DNA of 64,000 nucleotides from JASLDZ01 sp964242625. Lineage in GTDB: Bacteria > Pseudomonadota > Alphaproteobacteria > Caulobacterales > Caulobacteraceae. The notes under the pieces were generated by a model. The model made no database searches. It saw only the letters and a list, made by a program, of their open reading frames with translations, and had not been told where the DNA came from. The number at the start of each line of letters is the position of its first letter. Position 1 is the stretch's first letter. The stretch lies in contig CAXTAO010000005.1 in NCBI GenBank assembly GCA_964242625.1, positions 76,300-140,299 on the forward strand, written 5' to 3'. This document shows, piece after piece, positions 16,460 to 24,814 of this stretch. The translations under genes and the position numbers were made by a program.

Positions 16460-16951
16460 ATGCGCCTCGTCGGTCTCGCCCTCATCGCCGCCGTCCTGAC
16501 CTTCGTCGGTCCCGCCTCCGCGCAGGACGTCGCCCAGGTGCGGCGCGCGCAGGGCGGCGTGAGCTGCCCGCGGTGCAACCTGTTCCAGGCCGACCTCGCC
16601 AACCACCCGCTCGCCGGCCGCGACTTTTCCGGCGCGCGGCTGCGCCAGGCCTCGATGTCCGCCGCGGTGCTGACGGGCGCGCGCCTAGCCCGCGCCGACC
16701 TGCGCGACCTCGACGGCTACGGCGCACTCTTCGGCCATGCGGACCTTCGCGGCGCGGACCTGCGCAATGCGAGCCTCGTGGGCGCCTACCTCCAGGGCGC
16801 CGACCTCTCGGGCGCCAAGCTCGACGGCGCGAACCTCTCGGGCGCAGAGATGTCGCGGGCGCGAGGGCTGTCGGAGGCGCAGCTCGCGCGCGCATGCGGC
16901 GACGAGGCGACCCTCCTGCCCCGCGGCCTGCGCCTTCCCGCCTGCCGCTGA
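16460..16951 (+). CDS. Exported pentapeptide-repeat protein
   Basis: 163 residues. Signal peptide MRLVGLALIAAVLTF...ASA-QD, then a segment with two nearby cysteines (SCPRCNL) and about 16 A(D/N)LxG-type pentapeptides (DFSGARLRQAS, ADLRGADLRNAS, ADLSGAKLDGA), which build a right-handed quadrilateral beta-helix. The C-terminus LSEAQLARACG...LP is the usual capping segment and holds a further Cys pair. The ATG at 16460 is preferred over the upstream one because it begins the signal peptide. Paralogous to the next gene. Target unknown. Confidence 0.85.
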   Translation: MRLVGLALIAAVLTFVGPASAQDVAQVRRAQGGVSCPRCNLFQADLANHPLAGRDFSGARLRQASMSAAVLTGARLARADLRDLDGYGALFGHADLRGADLRNASLVGAYLQGADLSGAKLDGANLSGAEMSRARGLSEAQLARACGDEATLLPRGLRLPACR

Positions 16952-17061
16952 TCTTGGCCGGCGCGCGGAGCTTACCGCGAGTTCACGCCATTACTCAGGT
17001 TTAACTGGCCTCTTGGCCGCCACGGGCGCTTTGTCGGCTGACTGAACGCCGGACACCTGAC

Positions 17062-18138
17062 ATGACCTTCCCCCGCATCGCCCTTCTCGCCGCCCTTCTC
17101 GCCACGAGCGCGCTCGCCGCCGCTCCGGCGCGGGCCGAGATGGCGGGGGACCGCACGGTCATGCGCACCGTCTCCTTCGGCGGCGACTGCACGGGCTGCG
17201 TGCTGGCGGGCCGGAAGCTCGCCAACGCCGTCTTCGCGGGAGCCGACTTCACCCGCGCGATCCTGGTCGGGGCCGACATGCGGGGCGCGCGGATCATGGG
17301 GTCGGACTTCACCGCCGCCGACTTCACCCGCGCCGACCTGCGCGCGGCCCAGACCACCGGGGCCGACTTCACCCGCGCCAACTTCACGGGCGCGCAGCTG
17401 GACGGCGCGCGCGCAATGGGGTCGGACTTCAGCCACTCGCGGCTAGGTCACGCGAGCCTCGTCTCCATCCAGATGACCGGCTCGGACCTTTCGGGCGCCG
17501 ACATCAGCGGCGCGCGGCTGGGCCGGGCGGCCTTGATGGGCGTCAACCTCTCCCATGTGCAGGCGCAGGGGACCGACTTCACGGGGGCCAATCTGACAGG
17601 GGCCGACCTCGCCCACGGCGACTTCTCCGGCGCGCACTTCGCGAGCGCACTCCTGGCGGGGGCGGACCTGACCGGCGCCGACCTGCGCCACGCGGACTTG
17701 TCCGGCGTGCGCGGGCTCATGCAGGACCAGGTGGACGACGCCTGCACCGACGGCTCGACCGGTCTGCCGGGCGGGCTCTCCAGCCGGGGCTGCCATGCGT
17801 CCCGCAGCGAGCGGCCTGAACGCCCCGAGCGGCCTGAACGCCCCGAGCGGCCGGAGCGTCCGCGCGCCGCCCTCGACGGCGTCGCGGCCGAGGCGCTGGC
17901 CCAGGCCAAAGCGGCGCTGGCCGGCGCCGACGTCCGCGGGCAGGTCGACGCGGCCATGGCGGAGGCGCGCATGGAGCTCGCCAGCGTCGACCCCCGCGTG
18001 ATCGACGCGGCTCTGGCGCAGGCCCAGGCGAGCCTCGACGCGGTCGACGTGGACGCGACGGTGCGTGCGGCGCTGGACGGCGCGCAGGCCGGGCTCGACG
18101 CGGCGGCCGCGACTGCCCAGGACCGCGAGGCGCGCTAG
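17062..18138 (+). CDS. Exported pentapeptide-repeat protein with ERP tract and helical tail
   Basis: 358 residues. A signal peptide (to about A27) precedes CTGCVLAGRKLANA and about 35 pentapeptides (ADFTRA, ADLTGA, ANFTGA), then a cap (MQDQVDDACTDGST). From 17803 a tandem ERP repeat of about six units, encoded by a near-perfect 18-bp DNA repeat, leads to an Ala-rich amphipathic helical tail (LAQAKAALAGADVRGQVD). The stop shares CTAG with convergent aspS. Probably secreted to the periplasm or surface; function unknown. Confidence 0.85.
   Translation: MTFPRIALLAALLATSALAAAPARAEMAGDRTVMRTVSFGGDCTGCVLAGRKLANAVFAGADFTRAILVGADMRGARIMGSDFTAADFTRADLRAAQTTGADFTRANFTGAQLDGARAMGSDFSHSRLGHASLVSIQMTGSDLSGADISGARLGRAALMGVNLSHVQAQGTDFTGANLTGADLAHGDFSGAHFASALLAGADLTGADLRHADLSGVRGLMQDQVDDACTDGSTGLPGGLSSRGCHASRSERPERPERPERPERPERPRAALDGVAAEALAQAKAALAGADVRGQVDAAMAEARMELASVDPRVIDAALAQAQASLDAVDVDATVRAALDGAQAGLDAAAATAQDREAR
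17803..17866 (+). repeat. Tandem repeat encoding Glu-Arg-Pro units
   Basis: A run of GAGCGGCCTGAACGCCCC units repeated about three times encodes ERP-ERP-ERP within the pentapeptide-repeat gene. Such tracts can change copy number by slippage without breaking the frame, since the unit length is a multiple of three. Confidence 0.75.
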
Positions 18139-20027
18139 CCCTTGATCGGCGGGGCCGAGCGGATGTGCAGCTCCTTAAGCTGACGCTCGCTGACGGGCGC
18201 GGGTGCGTTCATCAGGAGGTCGCGCGCCTGCTGGTTCAGCGGGAAGGCGATCACCTCGCGGATGTTGGAGGTGCCGGCCAGCAGCATGACGATGCGGTCC
18301 ACCCCGGGCGCGATCCCGCCGTGGGGGGGCGCGCCGTAGCGGAAGGCGTTCAGCATGCCGCCGAACTTGTCCTCGACGACCTCGGGCCCGTAGCCCGCGA
18401 TCTCGAACGCCTTGAGCATGATGTCGGGCCGGTGGTTCCGGATCGCGCCGGAAGACAGCTCCACCCCGTTGCAGACGATGTCGTACTGGTAGGCGAGGAT
18501 GTCGAGCGGGTCCTTGGTCTCCAGCGCCTCCAGCTCGCCCTGGGGCATGGAGAAGGGGTTGTGGCTGAAGTCGACCCGCTTCTCTTCCTCGTTCCACTCG
18601 TACATGGGGAAGTCGACGATCCAGGCGAGGCGGAACTCGCCCTCCTTGATCAGCCCCAGCTCCTCGCCCACCCGCGTGCGCGCCGCGCCCGCGAACTTGT
18701 AGAACTGCGCCGGATCGCCCGCGGCGAAGAACACCGCGTCGCCGGCGTTCAGGCCCATCTGCTGGCGGAGCGCCTCCGTGCGCTCGGGGCCCAGGTTTTT
18801 GGCGACGGGGCCGCGTCCCGAGATCCAATCGTGAACCGCGACGTCATGGGCAAGATCGGCGCGGCCGGTGTTGTCTAGCGCCTCCATCAGAGACTCGGCC
18901 GTGGAGCCTTCGCTAGGTCCTTTCTCCTGAGCGAAGAAGATGTAGGCCAGGCCCGGCTGGCCCTCGCCCTTGGCCCAGCTGTCCATGCGGTCGCAGAAGG
19001 CGCGGGAGCCGCCGCCGGGCGCGGGCACAGCCCAGATCCGGTTCTTGGCGTCGGCGCCCAGTATGCGCGCGAACACGCCGAAGCCGCCGTCGCGGAAGTG
19101 GGCGGAAACGTCCTGCATGACGAGCGGATTGCGCAGGTCGGGCTTGTCGGAGCCGTACTTCTGCACCGCCTCGCGGAAGGGAAGGCGCGGGAACGGCCCG
19201 GCGGGCACGGTGCGGCCGCGCCCGTTCCAGTCGCTGAATTCCTCGAACACGCCGCGCATCACCGGCTCAATGGTCGAGAACACGTCTTCCTGCGTCACGA
19301 AGCTCATCTCGAGGTCGAGCTGGTAGAACTCGCCGGGCGAACGGTCGGCGCGCGCGTCCTCGTCGCGGAAACAGGGGGCGATCTGGAAGTAGCGGTCGAA
19401 GCCCGAGACCATGAGCAGCTGCTTGAACTGCTGCGGGGCCTGCGGCAGGGCGTAGAACTCGCCCGGGTGCATGCGCGAGGGCACGAGGAAGTCGCGCGCG
19501 CCCTCGGGCGAGGAGGCCGTGAGGATCGGCGTCTGGAACTCGGTGAAGCCCTGCTCGACCATGCGGCGGCGCAAGGAGGCGATGACCTGGCTGCGGAGGC
19601 GAATGTTCTTGTGCAGGGTGTCGCGCCGCAGGTCGAGGTAGCGGTAGGTGAGGCGCAGGTCCTCGGGATAGTCGGGCTCGCCGAACACCGGCACCGGGAG
19701 CTCGGCGGCGGCCGAGAGCACCTCGAAGCCGCGCACGCGCACCTCGATCGCTCCGGTGGCGAGGTCGGCGTTCACCGTGGCGACGTCGCGCGTCACCACC
19801 TCGCCCTCGATCCGCACCACGCTCTCGGCGCGCGCGTGCTCGGCGACGTCGAAGCCCGGCGTGCCCGGGTGCAGCACGAGCTGGGTCAGGCCGTAGGTGT
19901 CGCGCAGGTCGATGAACATCAGCCCGCCGTGGTCGCGCTTCCGGTGCACCCAGCCGGACAACCGGACATGCGCACCCGCGTCGGAGGCGCGGAGCGCGCC
20001 GCAGGTGTGGGTGCGGTAGGCGTGCAT
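18135..20027 (-). CDS. aspS: Aspartyl-tRNA synthetase
   Basis: 630 residues, class II. N-terminal OB-fold anticodon domain (CGALRASDAGAHVRLSGWVH), then motif 2 region FRDEDARADRSPGEFYQLD, the bacterial GAD insertion domain, and motif 3 PHGGIAPGVDRIVMLLAG near the C-terminus. Length fits bacterial AspRS. Whether it also charges Asn-tRNA cannot be read here. A plausible promoter lies at 20078-20106, and repeat copy 2 begins 160 bp upstream. The stop overlaps the convergent pentapeptide-repeat gene. Confidence 0.97.
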   Translation of the reverse strand: MHAYRTHTCGALRASDAGAHVRLSGWVHRKRDHGGLMFIDLRDTYGLTQLVLHPGTPGFDVAEHARAESVVRIEGEVVTRDVATVNADLATGAIEVRVRGFEVLSAAAELPVPVFGEPDYPEDLRLTYRYLDLRRDTLHKNIRLRSQVIASLRRRMVEQGFTEFQTPILTASSPEGARDFLVPSRMHPGEFYALPQAPQQFKQLLMVSGFDRYFQIAPCFRDEDARADRSPGEFYQLDLEMSFVTQEDVFSTIEPVMRGVFEEFSDWNGRGRTVPAGPFPRLPFREAVQKYGSDKPDLRNPLVMQDVSAHFRDGGFGVFARILGADAKNRIWAVPAPGGGSRAFCDRMDSWAKGEGQPGLAYIFFAQEKGPSEGSTAESLMEALDNTGRADLAHDVAVHDWISGRGPVAKNLGPERTEALRQQMGLNAGDAVFFAAGDPAQFYKFAGAARTRVGEELGLIKEGEFRLAWIVDFPMYEWNEEEKRVDFSHNPFSMPQGELEALETKDPLDILAYQYDIVCNGVELSSGAIRNHRPDIMLKAFEIAGYGPEVVEDKFGGMLNAFRYGAPPHGGIAPGVDRIVMLLAGTSNIREVIAFPLNQQARDLLMNAPAPVSERQLKELHIRSAPPIKG

Positions 20028-20077
20028 GGGCGAAGATCTCGGCGCGACGTCGCCCGCGCGTCGAGGCGGGCGCGGGG

Positions 20078-20106
20078 GTTGAAGGCGGCGGGGGGCGGGG
20101 TGTCAA
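20078..20106 (-). promoter_or_regulatory. Possible aspS promoter
   Basis: On the minus strand a TTGACA hexamer (20106-20101) is followed 17 bases later by TTCAAC (20083-20078), about 50 bases before the aspS ATG. The -35 is perfect and the -10 is weak. Inferred from motif and position only. Confidence 0.4.
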
Positions 20107-20187
20107 GGCGGGGGAGTGGGTGTGGGTCCGCCTGACGGCGGGCGCTGGATGCGGTATTCGCTGCGCATTGTTCTGACGCCGGGTGGC

Positions 20188-20599
20188 GCCGCCGTGCTCG
20201 GTCGCGTCAAGGCGACCTGCTTGCGCAGGCTTCGCTTCGCTCGGCCTTGACCCGCCCTGCGCGCGACGGCTGACCGGAGGGGTCGGGACGCGGGGCGTCC
20301 CGTAGTTCAAGTTCGACTTAGGCCTGCGGCCCGCGTCGAACACAGGGCTGGTGCTTGCCACAGCCCGCCATCGGCGGGCGGCTCTCTCTGGAGCAACCAA
20401 GCCGCTCGGGCTCAACGGTCGCTGCGACCTCCACCCTCACAGGTGAAGCCCTGTGTTCGACCCGCCGGAGGCGTTGTCGAACTATCGAAGAGACGCCCCG
20501 CGTCCCGACCCCTCCGGTCAGCCGTCGCGCGCAGGGCGGGTCAAGGGCGAAGCGTCAGCGGAGAGCGAAGCGTCCCTTGACGCGACCGAGCACGATGGC
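20188..20599. repeat. ~412-bp nested palindromic repeat, copy 2, core inverted
   Basis: Outer arms 20188-20211 and 20576-20599; second arms 20245-20301 and 20492-20546; same architecture as 7507-7911. The outermost asymmetric spacers have the same orientation as in copy 1 (GCGACCTGC on the left, GCGAAG...GCGTC on the right), but the core between the second arms is reverse-complemented: 20311-20349 matches the complement of 7762-7801, and 20447-20482 matches the complement of 7631-7666. It lies upstream of aspS. Confidence 0.9.
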
Positions 20600-20651
20600 G
20601 CCCAGCCCACCAATCAGGCGCGGGTGACTCCCTGCGCCCACGCGCGTCCCC

Positions 20652-21371
20652 CTAACCCTCCGCCGCGAGCTTCCCCACCACCCGGCGCGCCTGCTCGCCG
20701 TTCCAGTCGATGTCTGACGAGACGGTGGCGCGGAGCCGGCCGCGCTTGTCGTAGATCAGGGTGGTCGGGAACCCCATTACCGGCGGCCGCAGGGCCGAGG
20801 GGAAGGTGAAGTTCGCGTCCTGGAAGAAGCGCAGCGGCGCGTTCTTCTCGATGAAGGCGCGGGCGCGGGGCGTGGCGGCGGCGCGGTCCACCGAGACGGC
20901 GGCGACCACCACGGGGCGGCCCGCCTCCGCACGCTGCAGGGCGGCCAGCGTCGGCATCTCCTTGATGCAGGGCGCGCACCAGGTGGCCCAGAGGTTCAGC
21001 ACCACCACGCGGCCGCGGAAGTCCGCCACCCGCACGGGCTTGCCTTCGCCGTCGGTGAAGCCCGCCGCCGGCGCGGGCGGCGCCTTGTCGGGCGCGGTGA
21101 GCGGCGGGATCACGTGCAGGGCGGGGGCGGCGGGGACGGCCGGGGCGACGCCCATTACAGCCGCGTCCGCCCGGTCCAGTCGGTAGCCGCCCGACACGCC
21201 CGCGGGCCCGCGGACCAGCCCGGAGTCCGCCGGCGGTTGGAAGAACGCGCCCGCCGTGATGTAGACGAGCCCCGCCGCGCCGAGCGCGGCCGTGGTCCAC
21301 ACCGCGAGCCTCAGCGGCGCGGGCAGGCGCGCGGGGCCGGTGAGGCGCGGGGGAGTGGGGGTGTCCGACAT
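20652..21371 (-). CDS. TlpA-like membrane-anchored thioredoxin
   Basis: 239 residues. One N-terminal transmembrane helix (about 20-42), a Pro/Ala-rich spacer, then a periplasmic TlpA/ResA-type thioredoxin fold with the active site WATWCAPCIKEMP and the cis-Pro segment GFPTTLIYDKRG. Such proteins reduce disulfides, often for cytochrome c maturation. The ATG at 21371-21369 shares CATG with argH, its divergent neighbour. The specific substrate is not inferable. Confidence 0.9.
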   Translation of the reverse strand: MSDTPTPPRLTGPARLPAPLRLAVWTTAALGAAGLVYITAGAFFQPPADSGLVRGPAGVSGGYRLDRADAAVMGVAPAVPAAPALHVIPPLTAPDKAPPAPAAGFTDGEGKPVRVADFRGRVVVLNLWATWCAPCIKEMPTLAALQRAEAGRPVVVAAVSVDRAAATPRARAFIEKNAPLRFFQDANFTFPSALRPPVMGFPTTLIYDKRGRLRATVSSDIDWNGEQARRVVGKLAAEG

Positions 21372-22788
21372 GGCCGACGAGCCTTCCGAGCAGGCGGACG
21401 CGGCGTCCGCCGGGCAGGAGATGTGGGGCGGACGCTTCGCCGAGAAGCCCGCCGAGCTGATGCAGCGGATAAACGTCTCGATCGGCTTCGACCAGCGGCT
21501 GTGGCGCGAGGACCTCGCCGGCTCGCGCGCCCACGCGGCCATGCTGCGCGAGGTGGGCGTGCTCACCCCCGCCGACCACGACGCCATCGCGGGCGGGCTG
21601 AACGCCGTGGAGGCCGAGCTGGAGGCCGGAACCTTCCCCTTCCGCGATCAATACGAAGACATCCACATGAACGTCGAGGCGCGCCTGGCCGAGCTGGTCG
21701 GCCCCGTCGCCGGGCGCCTGCACACCGCGCGCTCGCGCAACGACCAGGTGGCGGTCGACTTCCGCCTGTGGGTGCGGAGCGCGTGCGACGACGCGGGAGA
21801 GCGGCTGCGCACGCTCCAGCGCGCGCTCGTGTCCAAGGCCGAGCGCCATGCCGACACGTTCATGCCGGGCTTCACGCATCTGCAGCCCGCCCAGCCGGTG
21901 ACGTTCGGCCACCATCTCCTCGCCTATGTCGAGATGTTCGACCGCGACGCCGGGCGTTTCGCCGACGCCCGCACGCGCATGAACGAGAGCCCGCTAGGCG
22001 CCGCCGCGCTCGCCGGCTCGCCCTTCCCCATCGACCGGCACGCCACCGCCCGCGCGCTGGGCTTCGACCGACCCACCGCCAACAGCCTCGACAGTGTCAG
22101 CGCCCGCGACTTCGCGCTGGAGGCTCTGGGGGCCGCCTCAATCTGCGCGGTGCACCTGTCGCGGCTGGCGGAGGAGGTCGTCAATTGGTCCACCCCGCAG
22201 TGGGGCTTCGTGCGGCTGTCGGACGCCTTCACGACCGGCTCCTCCATCATGCCGCAGAAGAAGAACCCCGACGCCGCCGAGCTGGTGCGCGCCAAAACAG
22301 GGGCGGTGCTGGGCGCCCTCGTTCAGCTGACCGTGGTGATGAAGGGGCTGCCGCTCGCCTATTCGAAGGATATGCAGGAGGACAAGGTCCCGACCTTCGC
22401 CGCCTTCGACGCCCTGTCGCTGGCTCTGGCGGCCATGGCGGGCATGGTCGACGACCTCCAGCCCGACGCGGCGCGGATGGCGGCCGCGGCGGGCGCCGGT
22501 TTCTCCACCGCCACCGACCTCGCCGACTGGCTGGTGCGCGAGGCGGACCTGCCCTTCCGCGAGGCGCATCACGTCACCGGTCGCGCGGTGCGGCTGGCCG
22601 AGGATCGCGGCGTGGGCCTGGCCGACCTGCCGCTCGCCGACCTCCAGGCGTTGCATCCGGGCGTCACCGACGCGGTGTACGAGGTGCTGACGCCCGAGCG
22701 TTCGGCCGCGAGCCGCACGAGCTATGGCGGAACCGCGCCCGCCGAGGTGCGTAAGCAGGCTCAGCTTTGGAAGGACCGCCTCCGATGA
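21370..22788 (+). CDS. argH: Argininosuccinate lyase
   Basis: 472 residues. Last step of arginine synthesis, releasing fumarate. Seen: MWGGRFAEKPAELMQRIN, the HTARSRNDQVA segment, HLQPAQPVTFGHH with the catalytic His, and the fumarase/lyase signature GSSIMPQKKNPDAAEL. The ATG at 21370 is the family start, sharing CATG with the divergent TlpA-like gene. The stop overlaps lptM (ATGA), so argH-lptM-lysA form a coupled operon. Confidence 0.97.
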   Translation: MADEPSEQADAASAGQEMWGGRFAEKPAELMQRINVSIGFDQRLWREDLAGSRAHAAMLREVGVLTPADHDAIAGGLNAVEAELEAGTFPFRDQYEDIHMNVEARLAELVGPVAGRLHTARSRNDQVAVDFRLWVRSACDDAGERLRTLQRALVSKAERHADTFMPGFTHLQPAQPVTFGHHLLAYVEMFDRDAGRFADARTRMNESPLGAAALAGSPFPIDRHATARALGFDRPTANSLDSVSARDFALEALGAASICAVHLSRLAEEVVNWSTPQWGFVRLSDAFTTGSSIMPQKKNPDAAELVRAKTGAVLGALVQLTVVMKGLPLAYSKDMQEDKVPTFAAFDALSLALAAMAGMVDDLQPDAARMAAAAGAGFSTATDLADWLVREADLPFREAHHVTGRAVRLAEDRGVGLADLPLADLQALHPGVTDAVYEVLTPERSAASRTSYGGTAPAEVRKQAQLWKDRLR

Positions 22789-23183
22789 CCTCCGCCCGCG
22801 TCAAGCTCATCGTGGGGGGCCTCGCCCTCGCGGCCGCGACCGCCGCTTGCGGGCGCCAGGGCGCGCTGGCCCGGCCCGCCCCGCTATTCGGCGAGCAGGC
22901 GCGCGCCGACTACCAAGCCGACCAGGACGCCGCCGCCCGCGCCTCCGCGCGCCGCGACGCCCAACGCCGCGCCGGGCGCACGTCTTCCCAGCCCGCCGCC
23001 GGGACGCGCACGAACGCCGACGCGAGCTCGACCGACCAGTCGAGCGTCGACCCGAACAACGGTCCGCCCACCACGCGCGATGTGCAGGATCCGGCGCAGC
23101 GCCTGTCGCCTCTCTCCTCCGCCCCCGCCGCCGGCGCGCCCGACCCGCTGGGTGCGCCCGTGTCGGTGACCCCGCCCAACTGA
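22785..23183 (+). CDS. LptM-like small lipoprotein
   Basis: 132 residues. Signal sequence with lipobox AATAACG, so mature Cys at about residue 22, followed by GRQGALARPAP, which fits the LptM/YifL motif CG-x-x-G-x-L-x-x-P. In E. coli LptM assists LptD oxidative maturation; here that role is inference. The rest is a low-complexity Ala/Arg/Asp/Ser tail. Its place directly before lysA mirrors the yifL-type lipoprotein next to lysine-pathway genes in other proteobacteria. Coupled to argH by ATGA. Confidence 0.78.
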   Translation: MTSARVKLIVGGLALAAATAACGRQGALARPAPLFGEQARADYQADQDAAARASARRDAQRRAGRTSSQPAAGTRTNADASSTDQSSVDPNNGPPTTRDVQDPAQRLSPLSSAPAAGAPDPLGAPVSVTPPN

Positions 23184-24472
23184 GCGGCGCGCTGACGGGC
23201 GAGGGCGGGTTCCGGCGCGACGAGGGGGGCGCCCTCGGCGCCGACGGCGTCGACCTGCGCACGGTGGCGGCGGAGGTGGGCACGCCGGTCTACGTGCACT
23301 CCGCCGGGGCGCTGCGATCCAACTACCGCCGCTTCCGCGACGCCTTCCCCGAGCCTGCCCCGAGCCTGGCCTATGCGGTCAAGGCGAACGGGTCGCTCGC
23401 CGTGCTGCGGGTGTTGTCCGCGGAGGGCGCGGGAGCCGACACGGTGTCGGAGGGCGAGGTGCGCCGCGCCCTGGCCGCGGGCGTCCCGTCCGACCGGATC
23501 GTGTTCTCCGGCGTCGGCAAGACGGACACGGAGCTGGCCTTCGCCGTGCAGGCCGGTCTGGCCAGCGTCAACGTCGAGTCAGCGGCCGAGTTGGCGCGAC
23601 TGTCGGCCCTGGCCTCCTCGCAGCCGACGCGGCCCCGCGTCGCCCTGCGCGTCAACCCCGATGTGGGGGCCGGCGGCCACGCCAAGATCACCACCGGGCA
23701 AGCCGCCTCAAAGTTCGGCGTCGCTGCGGTGGAGGCGGAGGCGCTCTACGCCCGGCTGGCAAGCGACCCCGGGCTCGAACCGGTAGGGCTGGCGTGCCAC
23801 ATCGGCAGCCAGATCACCGATCTCGGGCCGCTGGAGGCGAGCTACCGCGCGCTCCGCGAACTGGCCGAGCGGCTGCGCGCGCAGGGCTTCCCCGTCCCGC
23901 GCCTCGACCTCGGCGGGGGGCTCGGCGCCGACTACGGCGACGGCGCGTCGCCGCCCTCTCCCTCCGACCTCGCCGCGGTCGTTGCGAGGGTGTTCGCGGG
24001 CTTCGACGGCGAGCTCGCCTTCGAGCCGGGGCGGGTGATCGCCGCCTCCGCCGGCGTGCTCCTCGCGCGCGTGATCCACGTCAACCTGCGGCCGGACGGG
24101 CGGCGGTTCCTCGTGCTTGACGCCGGCATGAACGACTTGGTGCGCCCGGCGCTCTACGACGCCTGGCACGGGATCGAGCCTGTCGCCGCACCGAACGCCG
24201 GCGCGCGGATCGACTACGACGTCGTGGGCCCCGTCTGCGAGAGCAGCGACGCGTTCGCCCTCGGTCGCGCGCTGCCGCCGCTCAAAGCCGGCGACCTCGT
24301 CGCCTTCATGACCGCCGGCGCCTACGGTTCGGCGATGGCGGGCGAGTACAACAGCCGCCCGCTCGTGCCCGAGGTCATGACCGACGCCGGGCGCTGGGCG
24401 GTGACGCGGCCCCGTCCGACCTACGACGAAATGCTGGGGCGCGAGCGCCTGCCGGACTGGCTCGGCGGCTAG
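23180..24472 (+). CDS. lysA: Diaminopimelate decarboxylase
   Basis: 430 residues if initiated at CTG 23180. PLP fold type III enzyme making lysine from meso-diaminopimelate. Seen: SLAYAVKANGSLAVLRVL with the PLP Lys, HIGSQITD, LDLGGGLGADYGD, EPGRVIAASAG, GPVCESSDAF and TAGAYGSAMAGEYNSRP, the usual order. No ATG, GTG or TTG exists near the expected N-terminus; the CTG at 23180 forms CTGA with the lptM stop. A GTG at about 23264 would remove part of the first domain. The stop shares CTAG with the next, convergent gene. Confidence 0.94.
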   Translation: MSGALTGEGGFRRDEGGALGADGVDLRTVAAEVGTPVYVHSAGALRSNYRRFRDAFPEPAPSLAYAVKANGSLAVLRVLSAEGAGADTVSEGEVRRALAAGVPSDRIVFSGVGKTDTELAFAVQAGLASVNVESAAELARLSALASSQPTRPRVALRVNPDVGAGGHAKITTGQAASKFGVAAVEAEALYARLASDPGLEPVGLACHIGSQITDLGPLEASYRALRELAERLRAQGFPVPRLDLGGGLGADYGDGASPPSPSDLAAVVARVFAGFDGELAFEPGRVIAASAGVLLARVIHVNLRPDGRRFLVLDAGMNDLVRPALYDAWHGIEPVAAPNAGARIDYDVVGPVCESSDAFALGRALPPLKAGDLVAFMTAGAYGSAMAGEYNSRPLVPEVMTDAGRWAVTRPRPTYDEMLGRERLPDWLGG

Positions 24473-24699
24473 ACGCCCGGCGTGCCCGGCGGCGCGGGCT
24501 TGGCGTCAGGGCGGCCCGTGAAGTGCGACAGCCGCACCGGGGTGCCGCACGCCCGCCACTCGCTCGACCACCAGCGGCCCGAGCGCTCGCACCGCCCCTG
24601 CGGGATGGCGTACATCACCTGATAGGTCCAGATGCCGATCACCCCCACGGCGAACAGGGCCACGAAGGCGTACTTCACGCGGGTGAGCAGGCGATCCAT
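24469..24699 (-). CDS. Small membrane protein of unknown function
   Basis: 76 residues. One transmembrane helix (YAFVALFAVGVIGIWTYQVM) and a short C-terminal domain with two cysteines (GRCERSGRWWSSEWRACG) and a Pro-rich tail. The Cys-x12-Cys spacing with paired Trp suggests a small disulfide-stabilised periplasmic module. Its stop shares CTAG with lysA. No family recognised. Confidence 0.65.
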   Translation of the reverse strand: MDRLLTRVKYAFVALFAVGVIGIWTYQVMYAIPQGRCERSGRWWSSEWRACGTPVRLSHFTGRPDAKPAPPGTPGV

Positions 24700-24814
24700 G
24701 CGCGTTGTATGGGCGCCGGCTGACGTCGCGGCAAGCACCGCCCGCCCCTTGACGCGCGCCCTCCCCGCCCCTTTCTCCCGCCCAAAGCTAAACGCCTGAT
24801 CCAGAGGAACGCCG

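Larger units (their letters stand above)
20028..20651. other. Gene-free interval holding palindromic repeat copy 2
   Basis: 624 bp between aspS and the TlpA-like gene, both minus strand. The first 160 bp carry the likely aspS promoter. Repeat copy 2 fills 20188-20599. The last 50 bp before the TlpA-like stop hold nothing recognisable. Open frames here are repeat translations. Confidence 0.75.

Noticed and set aside
24749..24793. TTGACG near etfB as a promoter
   Set aside because: No matching -10 at a suitable distance; GCTAAAC is 32 bp away.
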